A stretch of DNA of 8,016 bases from JBDHZK01 sp039811865 (GCA_039811865.1 JBDHZK010000125.1:1-8016); one strand, 5' to 3'; shown: positions 1 to 6,700, counted from the stretch's first letter. Numbers and translations are program-made. Notes: generated by a model from the sequence alone, not told the origin.

Positions 1-63
1 GTCGGTAGGCCCGGCCGTCGACAAGGTGTGAATCCGCCCGGCTTAAGCGGACCAAATCAACAG

Positions 64-1515
64 CTAAGGGCTGGCGACCCTCCGCAGCAGCGCCAAGAAC
101 GCCCCCGGTTCCTCGCCGAACGGCTTGTGGCCGCTGTTCGCGAAGTCGGTCCACACCTTACGCGGCGCCTTGAGCGCGTCGAACCAGGGCCGGACGAACA
201 TCGCGCGGCCGGGAGCCTCGTGCACTCCGTTCGCAATGTAGACCGGCACCTTCAGTTCGGGGACGTCCCGGCGGAAGTCGATACCCTGCACCTGCGGGTA
301 TAAAACGGAGAAGGTCTCGATCAGATTCTGCACGTATCGCAGCTTCGCGACCGCGTCGAGTTCGGGCTTGTCGAGCACATTCGCCAGCGGGTTGACGGCC
401 GCAGAGATGGCCGGGTCGCGGTCCCACGGATTCCAGTCGCCCTCGTGAGCGAAAAGTTCCTCGTAGGGGTACATGGATGCGTACGGGGGTGGTCCCTGTG
501 CGGTGAGGCGCTCCGCGACCTCCGGGCGTCCGTGGGAGCGCGCCCCCATGCGATCGTCGTCTCGTAAAAGACCTTGTCGGTGCCCAGTAGGGAGATCATT
601 TGGCCGGTGCCGACGTAGGCTGAGACCAGGTCAGGACGGCGTTGTATCAGGATGACGCCGAGGATCGTTCCCCAGGAGTTGCCGACCAGGATCGGGCGCT
701 TCCCGAAACGTCTGTTGACGTATTAGAGGGCCGCGAGCGCGTCGTCGACGACGCGCCCCATGGTCAGGCGTCCGTCGGCTGGGGAGCAGCGTCCGTTCGC
801 ACCGGCACCGGTTTGATCCCAGACGACCACGGTGAAGTTGCGCTCGATCTGCGTCCACTGGTTGCGGATCGTGCCGATCTCCGTCCCGCCTGGTCCGCCG
901 GAGAGAAAGAAGATAACGGGGTTCGATGCGGACGCGCCGCGAATCACCATCCTCTGACCGCATCCGCCGATCCGGACGCTCACCTCCTCGGCGATCCCGC
1001 CGACGATCGAAGGCGTGGACGCGGGCAACAGCGTCCCCCACGACGTCACGGCCATCAGCACCGCGAGCACCCCAGCTGGTCGAGACACGCGCCACGCCGA
1101 GGCCGTCCCCGCGCCCGCGTCCGCGCGCTCTTGTCGCCGTTTCCGGCCACGGCATGTGAACAGCGCCAGGCCCAACGTCAGGGGCAGCAGCCCCAAGAGC
1201 AGATCGACGCCCCGGCCGAAGAGGAGAGTTGCGAGCGAATACTGCGAGCCGGTGAACAGGCCGCGAACCTGTTCGAGGCTGAGTCCCATGCCCATCGCCG
1301 AACGAGTCACTTCGCAAGTGAACGCCGCCGCCAACGGCAGGTACCACCTGCTACCCCGCGCGAGCCGTCCCGCAAGCGAGCCGACGGCCAACCCGCCCAA
1401 GACGGATGCCACCGCCCCGGGCCCGTCCTGTGGCCCCCCGGGAGAAGACCAACGCGAACACCGCGCCCACAATCAGGCAGATCACCAGCGGGAGGCCGCG
1501 GCCCAAACGAAACAC
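64..1515 (-). pseudogene. Disrupted membrane-anchored alpha/beta hydrolase (proline iminopeptidase-like)
   Basis: Read across three lesions, this is one protein of about 480 residues. The N-terminal part is hydrophobic, starting near a GTG at 1515 with the segment LPLVICLIVGAVFALVF, and carries further membrane segments. It is followed by an alpha/beta hydrolase domain. That domain shows the oxyanion-loop motif LSGGPGG, a WDQTGAG strand, the nucleophile elbow LVGNSWG (Ser codon near 677-675), a lid region with GPPPY, and a C-terminal SGHKPFG with the likely catalytic His. Lesions: a net +1 shift in the C6 run at 1434-1439, an in-frame TAA at 725-723 just before the nucleophile strand, and a net -1 (or +2) shift at the C5 run at 543-547. 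The family is known for hydrolases with an N-terminal membrane region in actinobacteria; the substrate is unknown. It lies 68 bp below the TetR gene on the same strand, so it may once have shared its transcript. The start codon is uncertain, with no clear SD. Confidence 0.8.
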
Positions 1516-1583
1516 GGCCGCAACCTAGACGGCGCATCGGCCTCAAAGCGCTCGGGCTCAACCCTCGACCGAGGCGGACCCGC

Positions 1584-2231
1584 CTACTCCGCAGGCGCTA
1601 TGGACTGCGTCAACCCCCGGATGAGTTGCCCGGCGAGGGCGTCCAGGAGCGGGCGAGGGTACTGGCGAAGCGGACCCTTGGTCGCCAACGAAGCGAAGCC
1701 GTGGACACCCGACCAGCAGGTGATCGCAGCCGCATCGGCCTGGTCGACACCCACCGCCCCAAGGCCAACCAGATCGGCGATGGCATCGGTGAGTAGTTGG
1801 AACGGAGTCCGCCCGGACTCGCCGGCCGCAGCCGGATCGTCTGCGTGCTCCATGGTGATCAGGCCGAACATCGCCACGTCGAAGGCACCGGGTGAGTCCA
1901 GGGCGAAGCCGACGTAGCCCTCTCCGACCGCGATGAGCCGGGCCCGCGCGTCGGCGATGGGTTCGCCGGTCAGGCTCACGCCCGCCTGGCGGGCCTCGAT
2001 CGCCCAGGCCAGATCTCGCATCGCCACAGCGCCGACCGCGACGAGCCAGGCTTCGTGGTCGGCGAAGTGGCGATAGGCGGCCGCGGGCGACACCCCCGCG
2101 TCCCTCGTGGCCGCGCGCAGCCGGACGGCCGCCGCCCCACCCTTTTGCGCCTGGGCGTACCCCGCTGCGACCAGGGCAGCCCGCAGATCGCCGTGGTGAT
2201 AGGGGCGATTTTGGGGGCTTGCGTCGCTCAC
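1584..2231 (-). CDS. TetR-family transcriptional regulator, WHG-domain type
   Basis: This is a 215-residue one-component repressor. The N-terminus (YHHGDLRAALVAAG, residues 11-24) is typical helix 1 of TetR proteins. The helix-turn-helix is at about residues 38-60 (ATRDAGVSPAAAYRHFADHE). The C-terminal half carries the WSGVHG motif at 163-168, which marks the ligand-binding WHG-type C-terminal domain. I chose the GTG at 2231 rather than the ATG at 2279. The ATG would place the operator palindrome inside the coding region. The GTG also sits about 7 nt after a good -10 (TATACT), as expected for a leaderless mRNA, and the family alignment begins just after it. The gene is divergent from the VOC gene and probably represses it as well as itself. 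The ligand is unknown. Confidence 0.9.
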   Translation of the reverse strand: MSDASPQNRPYHHGDLRAALVAAGYAQAQKGGAAAVRLRAATRDAGVSPAAAYRHFADHEAWLVAVGAVAMRDLAWAIEARQAGVSLTGEPIADARARLIAVGEGYVGFALDSPGAFDVAMFGLITMEHADDPAAAGESGRTPFQLLTDAIADLVGLGAVGVDQADAAAITCWSGVHGFASLATKGPLRQYPRPLLDALAGQLIRGLTQSIAPAE

Positions 2232-2238
2232 GAGGCTG

Positions 2239-2267
2239 AGTATACGGTGTTCACATCGCCATGTGAA
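2239..2267 (-). promoter_or_regulatory. Promoter of the TetR gene
   Basis: On the minus strand a -35 TTCACA (2267-2262) and a -10 TATACT (2244-2239) are separated by exactly 17 nt, and each differs by one base from the sigma-70/SigA consensus. The expected transcription start is close to 2232-2231, that is, on the GTG itself, so the transcript is probably leaderless. The -35 lies inside the palindrome at 2249-2268, so a bound repressor would block it. Confidence 0.65.
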
Positions 2268-2279
2268 CGTAGTTAACAT
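2249..2279. promoter_or_regulatory. Operator palindrome with a third half-site, between TetR and VOC genes
   Basis: GTTCACAT (2249-2256), spacer CGCC, ATGTGAAC (2261-2268) form a perfect 8+4+8 inverted repeat. After a 3-nt spacer, GTTAACAT (2272-2279) forms a second inverted pair with the middle arm, matching 7 of 8 bases. A 20-bp dyad in the divergent gap of a TetR gene is the usual place and size for the operator of the local regulator. That the TetR protein binds here is inferred. Confidence 0.7.
2250..2279 (+). promoter_or_regulatory. Promoter of the VOC gene
   Basis: A -35 TTCACA (2250-2255) and a -10 TAACAT (2274-2279) are separated by 18 nt. The predicted start near 2286 leaves a short leader containing the SD AGGAG (2296-2300), 5 nt before the ATG at 2306. 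Both elements lie within the three-half-site operator, so this promoter and the opposite one would be controlled together. Confidence 0.5.
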
Positions 2280-2305
2280 CGAACCGATCCCGCACAGGAG
2301 TCACC

Positions 2306-2749
2306 ATGTCCATCACCGTTAACCCCTACCTGAACTTCGCCGGCAACGCCCGCGAGGCCATGGAGTACTACCAAAGCGTCTTCGGCGGAAAGCTCGAGGT
2401 CATGACCTTCGCCGACTTCAACATGGAAGGCATGCCGGCCGACGGCACGATGCACGCCGCGCTCGTCCACGACGACTTCACGATCATGGCCTCCGACGCA
2501 ATGCCGGGCGCGGAGGCCACCTGGGCTGGCACCCGCAACTACGTGGCCTTCATGGGCGACGACATCGACACCCTGGTCGGTTGGTACAACGCGCTCGCGG
2601 CGGAGGGCTCCACCGGGATGCCCCTGCAGGAGCAGGTTTGGGGCGACATGTACGGCGACGTCAAGGACAAGTACGGCATCGAGTGGATGTTCAACATCGC
2701 CTTGCCTCAGGGCTGGGCGAAGACCGGCGAGGCGGCGCCCAAGCCCTGA
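2306..2749 (+). CDS. VOC-superfamily protein, PhnB-like (glyoxalase fold)
   Basis: This 147-residue protein is the usual length for a PhnB-like single-chain VOC protein. The N-terminal NPYLNFAGNAREAMEYYQSVFGG is the hallmark first beta-alpha unit (residues 6-28). The middle carries MHAALVHDDFTIMASDAMPG, and the end carries the WGDMYGDVKDKYGIEWMFNI block. The family has a paired beta-alpha-beta-beta-beta fold and includes metal-dependent glyoxalases, bleomycin/fosfomycin-type resistance proteins and many members of unknown substrate. The PhnB-like branch was once mislabelled as 3-demethylubiquinone methyltransferase, and no specific reaction can be assigned. An SD AGGAG lies 5 nt before the ATG. 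The divergent TetR gene and shared operator suggest it is induced by a small molecule. Confidence 0.88.
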   Translation: MSITVNPYLNFAGNAREAMEYYQSVFGGKLEVMTFADFNMEGMPADGTMHAALVHDDFTIMASDAMPGAEATWAGTRNYVAFMGDDIDTLVGWYNALAAEGSTGMPLQEQVWGDMYGDVKDKYGIEWMFNIALPQGWAKTGEAAPKP

Positions 2750-2756
2750 CCAGCGC

Positions 2757-2887
2757 CGGCTCGGCACACGCGCGGCTCGGCAGCGCCGGGCTCGCCGCGC
2801 CAGGCTCGGCAGCGCCGGGCTCGCCGCGCCAGGCTCGGCACCCGCCGGGCTCGGCACACGCCGGGCTCGGCACACGCCGGGCTCGCC
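2757..2887. repeat. GC-rich short tandem repeats downstream of the VOC gene
   Basis: The stretch is built from variants of a GGCTCGGCA/GGCTCGCCG core. It contains a 29-bp unit repeated in tandem (2782-2810 and 2811-2839, with a partial match back to 2774). It also has a 16-bp unit GGGCTCGGCACACGCC twice in a row (2847-2862, 2863-2878) plus a 9-base partial third copy. Open frames run through it on both strands but encode only AEP/ARL-type low-complexity sequence with no start signal. I regard it as non-coding. Confidence 0.75.
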
Positions 2888-2969
2888 GACGGCTTCCCTT
2901 ACCCCCCGAGGACCTCCCTTCAACAGAAGCCCTCGATACCCAACGGAAGCCCTCGGCGAGGGCCCCGGA
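2887..2969. repeat. 83-bp direct repeat, copy 1
   Basis: This is identical base for base to 3071-3153, with an offset of 184. It holds two GAAGCCCTCG motifs (2926 and 2946) and the dyad GCCCTCGGCGAGGGC (2949-2963). The GGCTTC at its 5' end can pair with GAAGCC inside it. No coding sequence or transposase lies nearby. Confidence 0.85.
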
Positions 2970-3055
2970 CGCCCACGGGGCACTGCCCTACGGGCCCAAC
3001 CCCCGGCCCCGGCCCCCGGAGAACTCCGCCGCCCGGCCACAACCACCCCGGCACA

Positions 3056-3084
3056 AAGGGAAGCCCTCAGCGACGGCTTCCCTT
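3056..3084. repeat. 10-bp stem hairpin, possible terminator
   Basis: AAGGGAAGCC (3056-3065) pairs perfectly with GGCTTCCCTT (3075-3084) over a 9-nt loop. There is no T-tract, which is common in high-GC actinobacteria. It could end transcription from the VOC gene, about 300 bp upstream, or be part of a dispersed repeat. The function is inferred only. Confidence 0.4.
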
Positions 3085-3153
3085 ACCCCCCGAGGACCTC
3101 CCTTCAACAGAAGCCCTCGATACCCAACGGAAGCCCTCGGCGAGGGCCCCGGA
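3071..3153. repeat. 83-bp direct repeat, copy 2
   Basis: This is an exact copy of 2887-2969. Here the 5' end is preceded by AAGGGAAGCC (3056-3065), which pairs with GGCTTCCCTT (3075-3084), so this copy has a larger hairpin than copy 1. The dyad GCCCTCGGCGAGGGC recurs at 3133-3147. Confidence 0.85.
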
Positions 3154-3166
3154 ATATTCGCGCCCC

Positions 3167-3219
3167 CTCCTCGTTAGAGCGGTTGATCAACGCAGAACTG
3201 ATCAACGCAGAACGAGGAG
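3167..3219 (+). promoter_or_regulatory. Hairpin covering the ribosome binding site of the monooxygenase operon
   Basis: CTCCTCGTT (3167-3175) is the exact reverse complement of AACGAGGAG (3211-3219), which includes the SD (GAGGAG, 6 nt before the ATG at 3226). The 35-nt loop holds most of the 15-bp tandem duplication. If the transcript starts upstream of 3167, the SD would be masked by a 9-bp stem. There are no FMN-riboswitch (RFN) consensus blocks. No convincing promoter is visible upstream, so whether the stem is transcribed is unknown. Confidence 0.45.
3184..3213. repeat. Perfect 15-bp tandem duplication in the leader of the monooxygenase operon
   Basis: TGATCAACGCAGAAC occurs twice without a gap (3184-3198, 3199-3213) and ends directly before the SD. 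The first copy overlaps the 10-bp palindrome GTTGATCAAC (3182-3191). Confidence 0.9.
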
Positions 3220-3225
3220 CACCCA

Positions 3226-4350
3226 ATGCAGTTCGGCATCTTCAGCGTCGGCGACGTGACCCCCGATCCCACGACGGGACGCACGCCAACCGAGGGCGAA
3301 CGAATCCAGGCCATGACGAAGATCGCCCTGAAGGCCGAGGAAGTCGGCCTGGACCTCTTCGCCACCGGCGAGCACCACAATCCCCCCTTCGTGCCGTCCT
3401 CCCCGACGACGCTGCTCGGCTGGATCGCGGCGAAAACCACCCGCCTGCACCTGACCACGTCCACCACCTTGATCACCACGAACGACCCGGTGAAGATCGC
3501 CGAGGACTACGCGATGCTGCAGCACCTCGCCGACGGCCGCGTCGACCTGATGCTCGGCCGCGGAAACACCGGACCGGTATACCCCTGGTTCGGCCAAGAC
3601 ATCCGCCAAGGCATCCCGCTGGCCGTGGAGAACTACCACCTCCTGCGTCGCCTGTGGCGAGAGGACGTCGTCGACTGGGAGGGCCAGTTCCGCACGCCCC
3701 TGCACGGCTTCACCTCCACGCCGCGGCCGCTGGACGATGTCCCGCCGTTCGTCTGGCACGGATCTATCCGCAGCCCCGAGATTGCCGAGCAAGCGGCCTA
3801 CTACGGTGACGGCTTCTTCCACAACAACATCTTCTGGGATCTCGCACACACCCGCCAGATGGTGCAGTTGTACCGCCGCCGCTTCGAGCATTACGGCCAT
3901 GGCCGCGCCGATCAGGCGATCGTCGGGCTCGGCGGCCAGGTCTTCATGGCTAGGAACAGCCAGGACGCCATCAAGCAGTTCCGGCCGTACTTCGACGTGG
4001 CGCCGGTGTACGGCCACGGCCCCTCCCTGGAGGAGTTCATGAGCTACACGCCGCTGACGGTGGGCTCGCCCCAGCAGGTGATCGAGCGGACGCTCTCGTT
4101 CGCCGACAACGTCGGCGACTACCAGCGTCAGCTATTCCTCACCGATCACGCCGGACTCCCGCTCGAGGTCGTGCTGGATCAGCTCGAGATCCTCGGGGGC
4201 GAGGTCGTCCCGGTACTGCGGCGCGAGTTCGAGGCGCGGCGGCCGGCGGGCGTCCCGAGCGATCCGCCGACGCACGCGTCGCTGTTGGCGGCTGGCCCGG
4301 ACGACGCCCATCGCCAGGTGACCCCGGCGGCCAAGGACTCCAAGAAGTGA
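3226..4350 (+). CDS. FMN-dependent luciferase-like monooxygenase, CE1758 family
   Basis: This 374-residue protein has the bacterial luciferase-like TIM-barrel fold. It opens with MQFGIFSVGDVTPDP (strand 1) and has the FATGEHHN motif near residues 45-52, typical of luciferase-like monooxygenases. Further on are the TTSTTLITTNDPVKIAEDYA segment and GRVDLMLGRGNTGPVYPWFG (about 104-123), which is characteristic of the CE1758 subgroup. Such enzymes use reduced FMN and O2 to oxidise an organic substrate; the substrate of this family is unknown. A strong SD (GAGGAG) fixes the ATG. The stop overlaps the start of the FMN reductase gene (GTGA), so the two proteins are probably made in step. The tail after about residue 340 is charged and Pro/Ala-rich, probably disordered. 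Confidence 0.92.
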   Translation: MQFGIFSVGDVTPDPTTGRTPTEGERIQAMTKIALKAEEVGLDLFATGEHHNPPFVPSSPTTLLGWIAAKTTRLHLTTSTTLITTNDPVKIAEDYAMLQHLADGRVDLMLGRGNTGPVYPWFGQDIRQGIPLAVENYHLLRRLWREDVVDWEGQFRTPLHGFTSTPRPLDDVPPFVWHGSIRSPEIAEQAAYYGDGFFHNNIFWDLAHTRQMVQLYRRRFEHYGHGRADQAIVGLGGQVFMARNSQDAIKQFRPYFDVAPVYGHGPSLEEFMSYTPLTVGSPQQVIERTLSFADNVGDYQRQLFLTDHAGLPLEVVLDQLEILGGEVVPVLRREFEARRPAGVPSDPPTHASLLAAGPDDAHRQVTPAAKDSKK

Positions 4351-5021
4351 CGCGCGTGGTCGTCGTGTCGGCGGGCATGGGTAGCCCGTCGACTACCAAG
4401 CTGCTCGCCGATCGGATCGCCGCCGCGGCAGCCGATGCCCTCGGCCGGCTCGGCCGAAGCGCCGAGGTCGAGCACATCGAGCTGCGCCGCCTCGCCACGC
4501 CGCTGGCCGCCACTATCACCACCGGGGGCATCGTGGGGCCCGAGGTGGCGGCCGCGCACGCGACCGTCGACAGGGCGGACGCCTTGATCGTCGTGACCCC
4601 GGTGTTCAGCGCGTCCTACTCGGGGCTGTTCAAGCTGTTCTTCGACACCCTCGACACCGACGCCCTCAACGGGGTCCCGACCATCATCGCCGCCACCGCG
4701 GGGACGCCCCGGCACAGCCTGGTGCTGGACTTTCATCTGCGTCCGCTGTTCGCCTACCTGCGCGCGGTAATCGTCCCGACGGGCGTGTTCGCGGCTACCG
4801 AGGACTTCGGCACCGCCGCGTCCGCGGCACTGTCCGACCGCATCACCCGGGCCGCCGACGAGTTGGCCTGCGTGGTGGTGGGCCAGCGGGCGGGCGCGCT
4901 TCCCGCGTCCGAACCGGCCCGAACGGCCAGGCGCAAGCCGTTGGGCGAGAGCACCGAGGTCACTCCGTTCGAGGAACTACTTCGAGGCCACCTGGGCAAC
5001 TTCGGAAGCAATCAAAGCTAA
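4347..5021 (+). CDS. FMN reductase partner of the luciferase-like monooxygenase, CE1759 family
   Basis: This 224-residue flavodoxin-like NADPH-dependent FMN reductase is the known gene partner of CE1758-type monooxygenases. VVVVSAGMGSPSTTKLLAD (residues 4-22) is the phosphate-binding loop after strand 1. TPVFSASYSGLFKLFFD (about 84-100) and AATAGTPRHSL (about 115-125) match the other flavin-contact loops. It probably supplies reduced FMN to the enzyme encoded upstream. The start is the GTG at 4347, overlapping the preceding stop in GTGA, with an SD AAGGA at 4333-4337. The last 40 residues are polar and likely flexible. The tight pairing with the previous gene is the strongest support for the call. 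Confidence 0.92.
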   Translation: MTRVVVVSAGMGSPSTTKLLADRIAAAAADALGRLGRSAEVEHIELRRLATPLAATITTGGIVGPEVAAAHATVDRADALIVVTPVFSASYSGLFKLFFDTLDTDALNGVPTIIAATAGTPRHSLVLDFHLRPLFAYLRAVIVPTGVFAATEDFGTAASAALSDRITRAADELACVVVGQRAGALPASEPARTARRKPLGESTEVTPFEELLRGHLGNFGSNQS

Positions 5022-5167
5022 GCCTCATCCCCGGATCTGCGGTCGTGTAGCGCTGCCCATCATTAGCCAACCTTTTGCAAAACAACCGGAAGTGGGTTTG
5101 GGACCGCTGGGTAACATGTCCGGCATTTCGCCCCTAGCCAGAGCGGAAACGTGCTTTCCTAACGCTC
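5022..5167 (+). promoter_or_regulatory. Upstream region of the MFS gene with a TTTTGCAAAA palindrome
   Basis: This 146-bp gap is clearly more AT-rich than its surroundings. It holds the perfect 10-bp palindrome TTTTGCAAAA (5073-5082), which could be an operator, and a possible -10 TAACAT (5112-5117) without a good -35. There is no clear SD before the ATG at 5168. No terminator hairpin for the monooxygenase operon is visible. Confidence 0.3.
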
Positions 5168-6558
5168 ATGAAGCCACTCGTAGTTCGCAGTGCGATCGTC
5201 GCTTCCCTGGGTGGGTTGATCTTCGGTTTCGACACAGCGGTTATCTCCGGTACCACCAAGTCCCTTGAACGGGTCTATCACTTGAATTCCTTCTGGCTCG
5301 GTTGGACGGTCACCACGGCCCTGATCGGCACGATCATCGGCGCGCTCACCGCCGGTCAACCCGCCGACAAGTACGGCCGCAAGAAGATGCTTATTGTCAT
5401 CGGCGTCCTGTATGTGATCGGCGCTCTCGGTAGGGACCGGGCTTTGGGCACTGGATGTTCATGATCGCGCGCTTCCTCGGCGGTGTCGGCGTTGGCGCCG
5501 CCTCGGTCGTGGCGCCGATCTACACCGCTGAGGTCGCCCCGCCGGCGAACCGCGGCCGGCTGGTCGGCCTGGTTCAGTTCAACATCGTGCTCGGCATCCT
5601 GCTTGCTTACCTCTCCAACTACCTGATCGTCACCCTGATCCCAGGGCCGGACGACTGGCGCTGGATGTTCGGCGTGATGGCGATTCCGGCCATCGCCTTC
5701 CTGGTGCTCCTGATGGGCGTCCCGGAGACCCCTCGGTGGCTGATGTCGGTCGGACGCGAGGCGGAGGCCCGCGAGGTATCGCAGCGGCTGGCATCGACCC
5801 AGGCTGAGTCCGATCAGGTGATGGAAGAGATCCGGCTTTCGCTGTCCGCCGCGGAGAACGCCTCGAACGTCCCGTTCTTCACCAAGGGTCACATCAAGGT
5901 CATCATGCTCGCCTTCATGATCGCCATGTTCAACCAGCTATCGGGTATCAACGCGATCCTCTACTACGCCCCGGTCGTCATGGAAAAGGCTGGCGCCTCG
6001 TCCAACACCGCTTTCCTGATGAGCGTCGGCGTCGGCACGATGAACCTGATCGCGACGATGGCGGCCCTGACTGTCATCGACAAGTTCGGTCGCAAGAAGC
6101 TGATGATCGTCGGCTCGATCGGCTACATCATCAGCCTCGGCTTCCTGTCCATGATCATGTTCGCCTACGCGGGTCACTACGACGCGGCCTCCAGCTGGTA
6201 CGTCCTGCTGGGCCTGATGGTCTTCATCGCATCGCACGCGTTCGGTCAAGGCGCGGTCATCTGGGTGTTCATCTCCGAGATCTTCCCCAACCGCATCCGC
6301 GGTCGCGGTCAGTCCCTCGGCTCGCTGACGCACTGGGTGTTCGCGGCGATCACGTCCTTCGCCTTCCCGCCGATCGTCGACCTCCTGGGCGGCGGCATCG
6401 CGTTCCTGATCTTCACGCTGTGCATGGTCGGCCAGCTGTTCTGGGTCCTCAAGGTCATGCCCGAGACCAAGGGCATCCCGCTGGAGGAGATGGAGCACAA
6501 GCTCGGCCTCACCCACGATCCCAACGATGTTGGTGGTCCCAAGATCGTCATGCACTGA
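5168..6558 (+). pseudogene. Sugar-porter MFS transporter, split by a one-base frameshift
   Basis: Two open frames, 5168-5464 and one entering near 5434 and ending at 6558, together give a normal 463-residue sugar:H+ symporter of the XylE/GalP/AraE type. Motifs in order: GGLIFGFDTAVISG (TM1), DKYGRKK (loop 2-3), RFLGGVGVGAASVVAPIYTAEVAPPANRGRL (TM4-5), PETPRWL (after TM6), NQLSGINAILYYAP (TM7, sugar-binding), DKFGRKK (loop 8-9), EIFPNRIRGRG (TM10-11) and PETKGIPLEEME at the C-terminus. The break lies at about 5431-5436, after VIGALG. Adding one base would restore GALG-x-GPGFGHWMFMIARF, and the total length is one base short of a whole number of codons. All other motifs are intact, so the loss is recent or a sequencing error. 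Without restoration the product ends after TM3. The sugar cannot be named. Confidence 0.88.
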
Positions 6559-6565
6559 CCTGATC

Positions 6566-6601
6566 GCAGGTGCCCCCGGTCGAATGGCCGGGGGCACCTG
6601 C
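6566..6601 (+). terminator. Terminator hairpin after the MFS gene
   Basis: GCAGGTGCCCCCGG (6566-6579) and CCGGGGGCACCTGC (6588-6601) form a perfect 14-bp stem with an 8-nt loop, 8 nt after the TGA. It is followed by TCTTCCC rather than a full T-tract. Confidence 0.85.
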
Positions 6602-6642
6602 TCTTCCCGGGGGTCAGACCTGAGCGCCGAGCGGCGACAAAC

Positions 6643-6689
6643 GTTGGGTGTTGATCTACCGGCATCTGCCGGGGAGATCAACACCCAAC
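6643..6689 (-). terminator. Long hairpin after the GNAT gene, likely terminator
   Basis: GTTGGGTGTTGATCT (6643-6657) pairs perfectly with AGATCAACACCCAAC (6675-6689). The enclosed CCGGC/GCCGG (6659-6663/6668-6672) extends the stem over a 4-nt loop, with small unpaired bases between. It lies 11 bp beyond the stop of the minus-strand GNAT gene and reads into a short T-rich stretch (GTTTGTC) on that strand. It may also act on readthrough from the convergent MFS gene. Confidence 0.75.
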
Positions 6690-6700
6690 TGCGCTGTGGG

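Noticed and set aside
1..63. Gene fragment at the left edge
   Set aside because: The 63 bases after the hydrolase stop show no coding pattern or structure that I can support.
642..1917. Plus-strand open frames of 300-384 codons opposite the hydrolase and TetR genes
   Set aside because: The composition is Arg/Pro-rich with no recognisable domain. They are antisense to clearly recognisable hydrolase and TetR sequence.
2232..2279. Upstream ATG start at 2279 for the TetR gene
   Set aside because: It would add 16 residues encoded by the operator and the promoter -10, unlike TetR homologues.
2273..3177. Long open frames on both strands across 2273-3177
   Set aside because: They are low-complexity Arg/Pro/Ala/Gly translations of GC-rich repeats, have no SD, and partly overlap the VOC gene antisense or out of frame.
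3056..3225. FMN riboswitch before the flavin monooxygenase
   Set aside because: None of the conserved RFN blocks is present; only a simple hairpin and a tandem repeat are seen.
2757..3225. Insertion sequence or mobile element
   Set aside because: There is no transposase, no terminal inverted repeats and no target duplication; only direct repeats and hairpins are present.
3202..4017. Minus-strand 271-codon frame opposite the monooxygenase
   Set aside because: It is a high-GC shadow of a well-supported gene, with no domain and no ribosome binding site.
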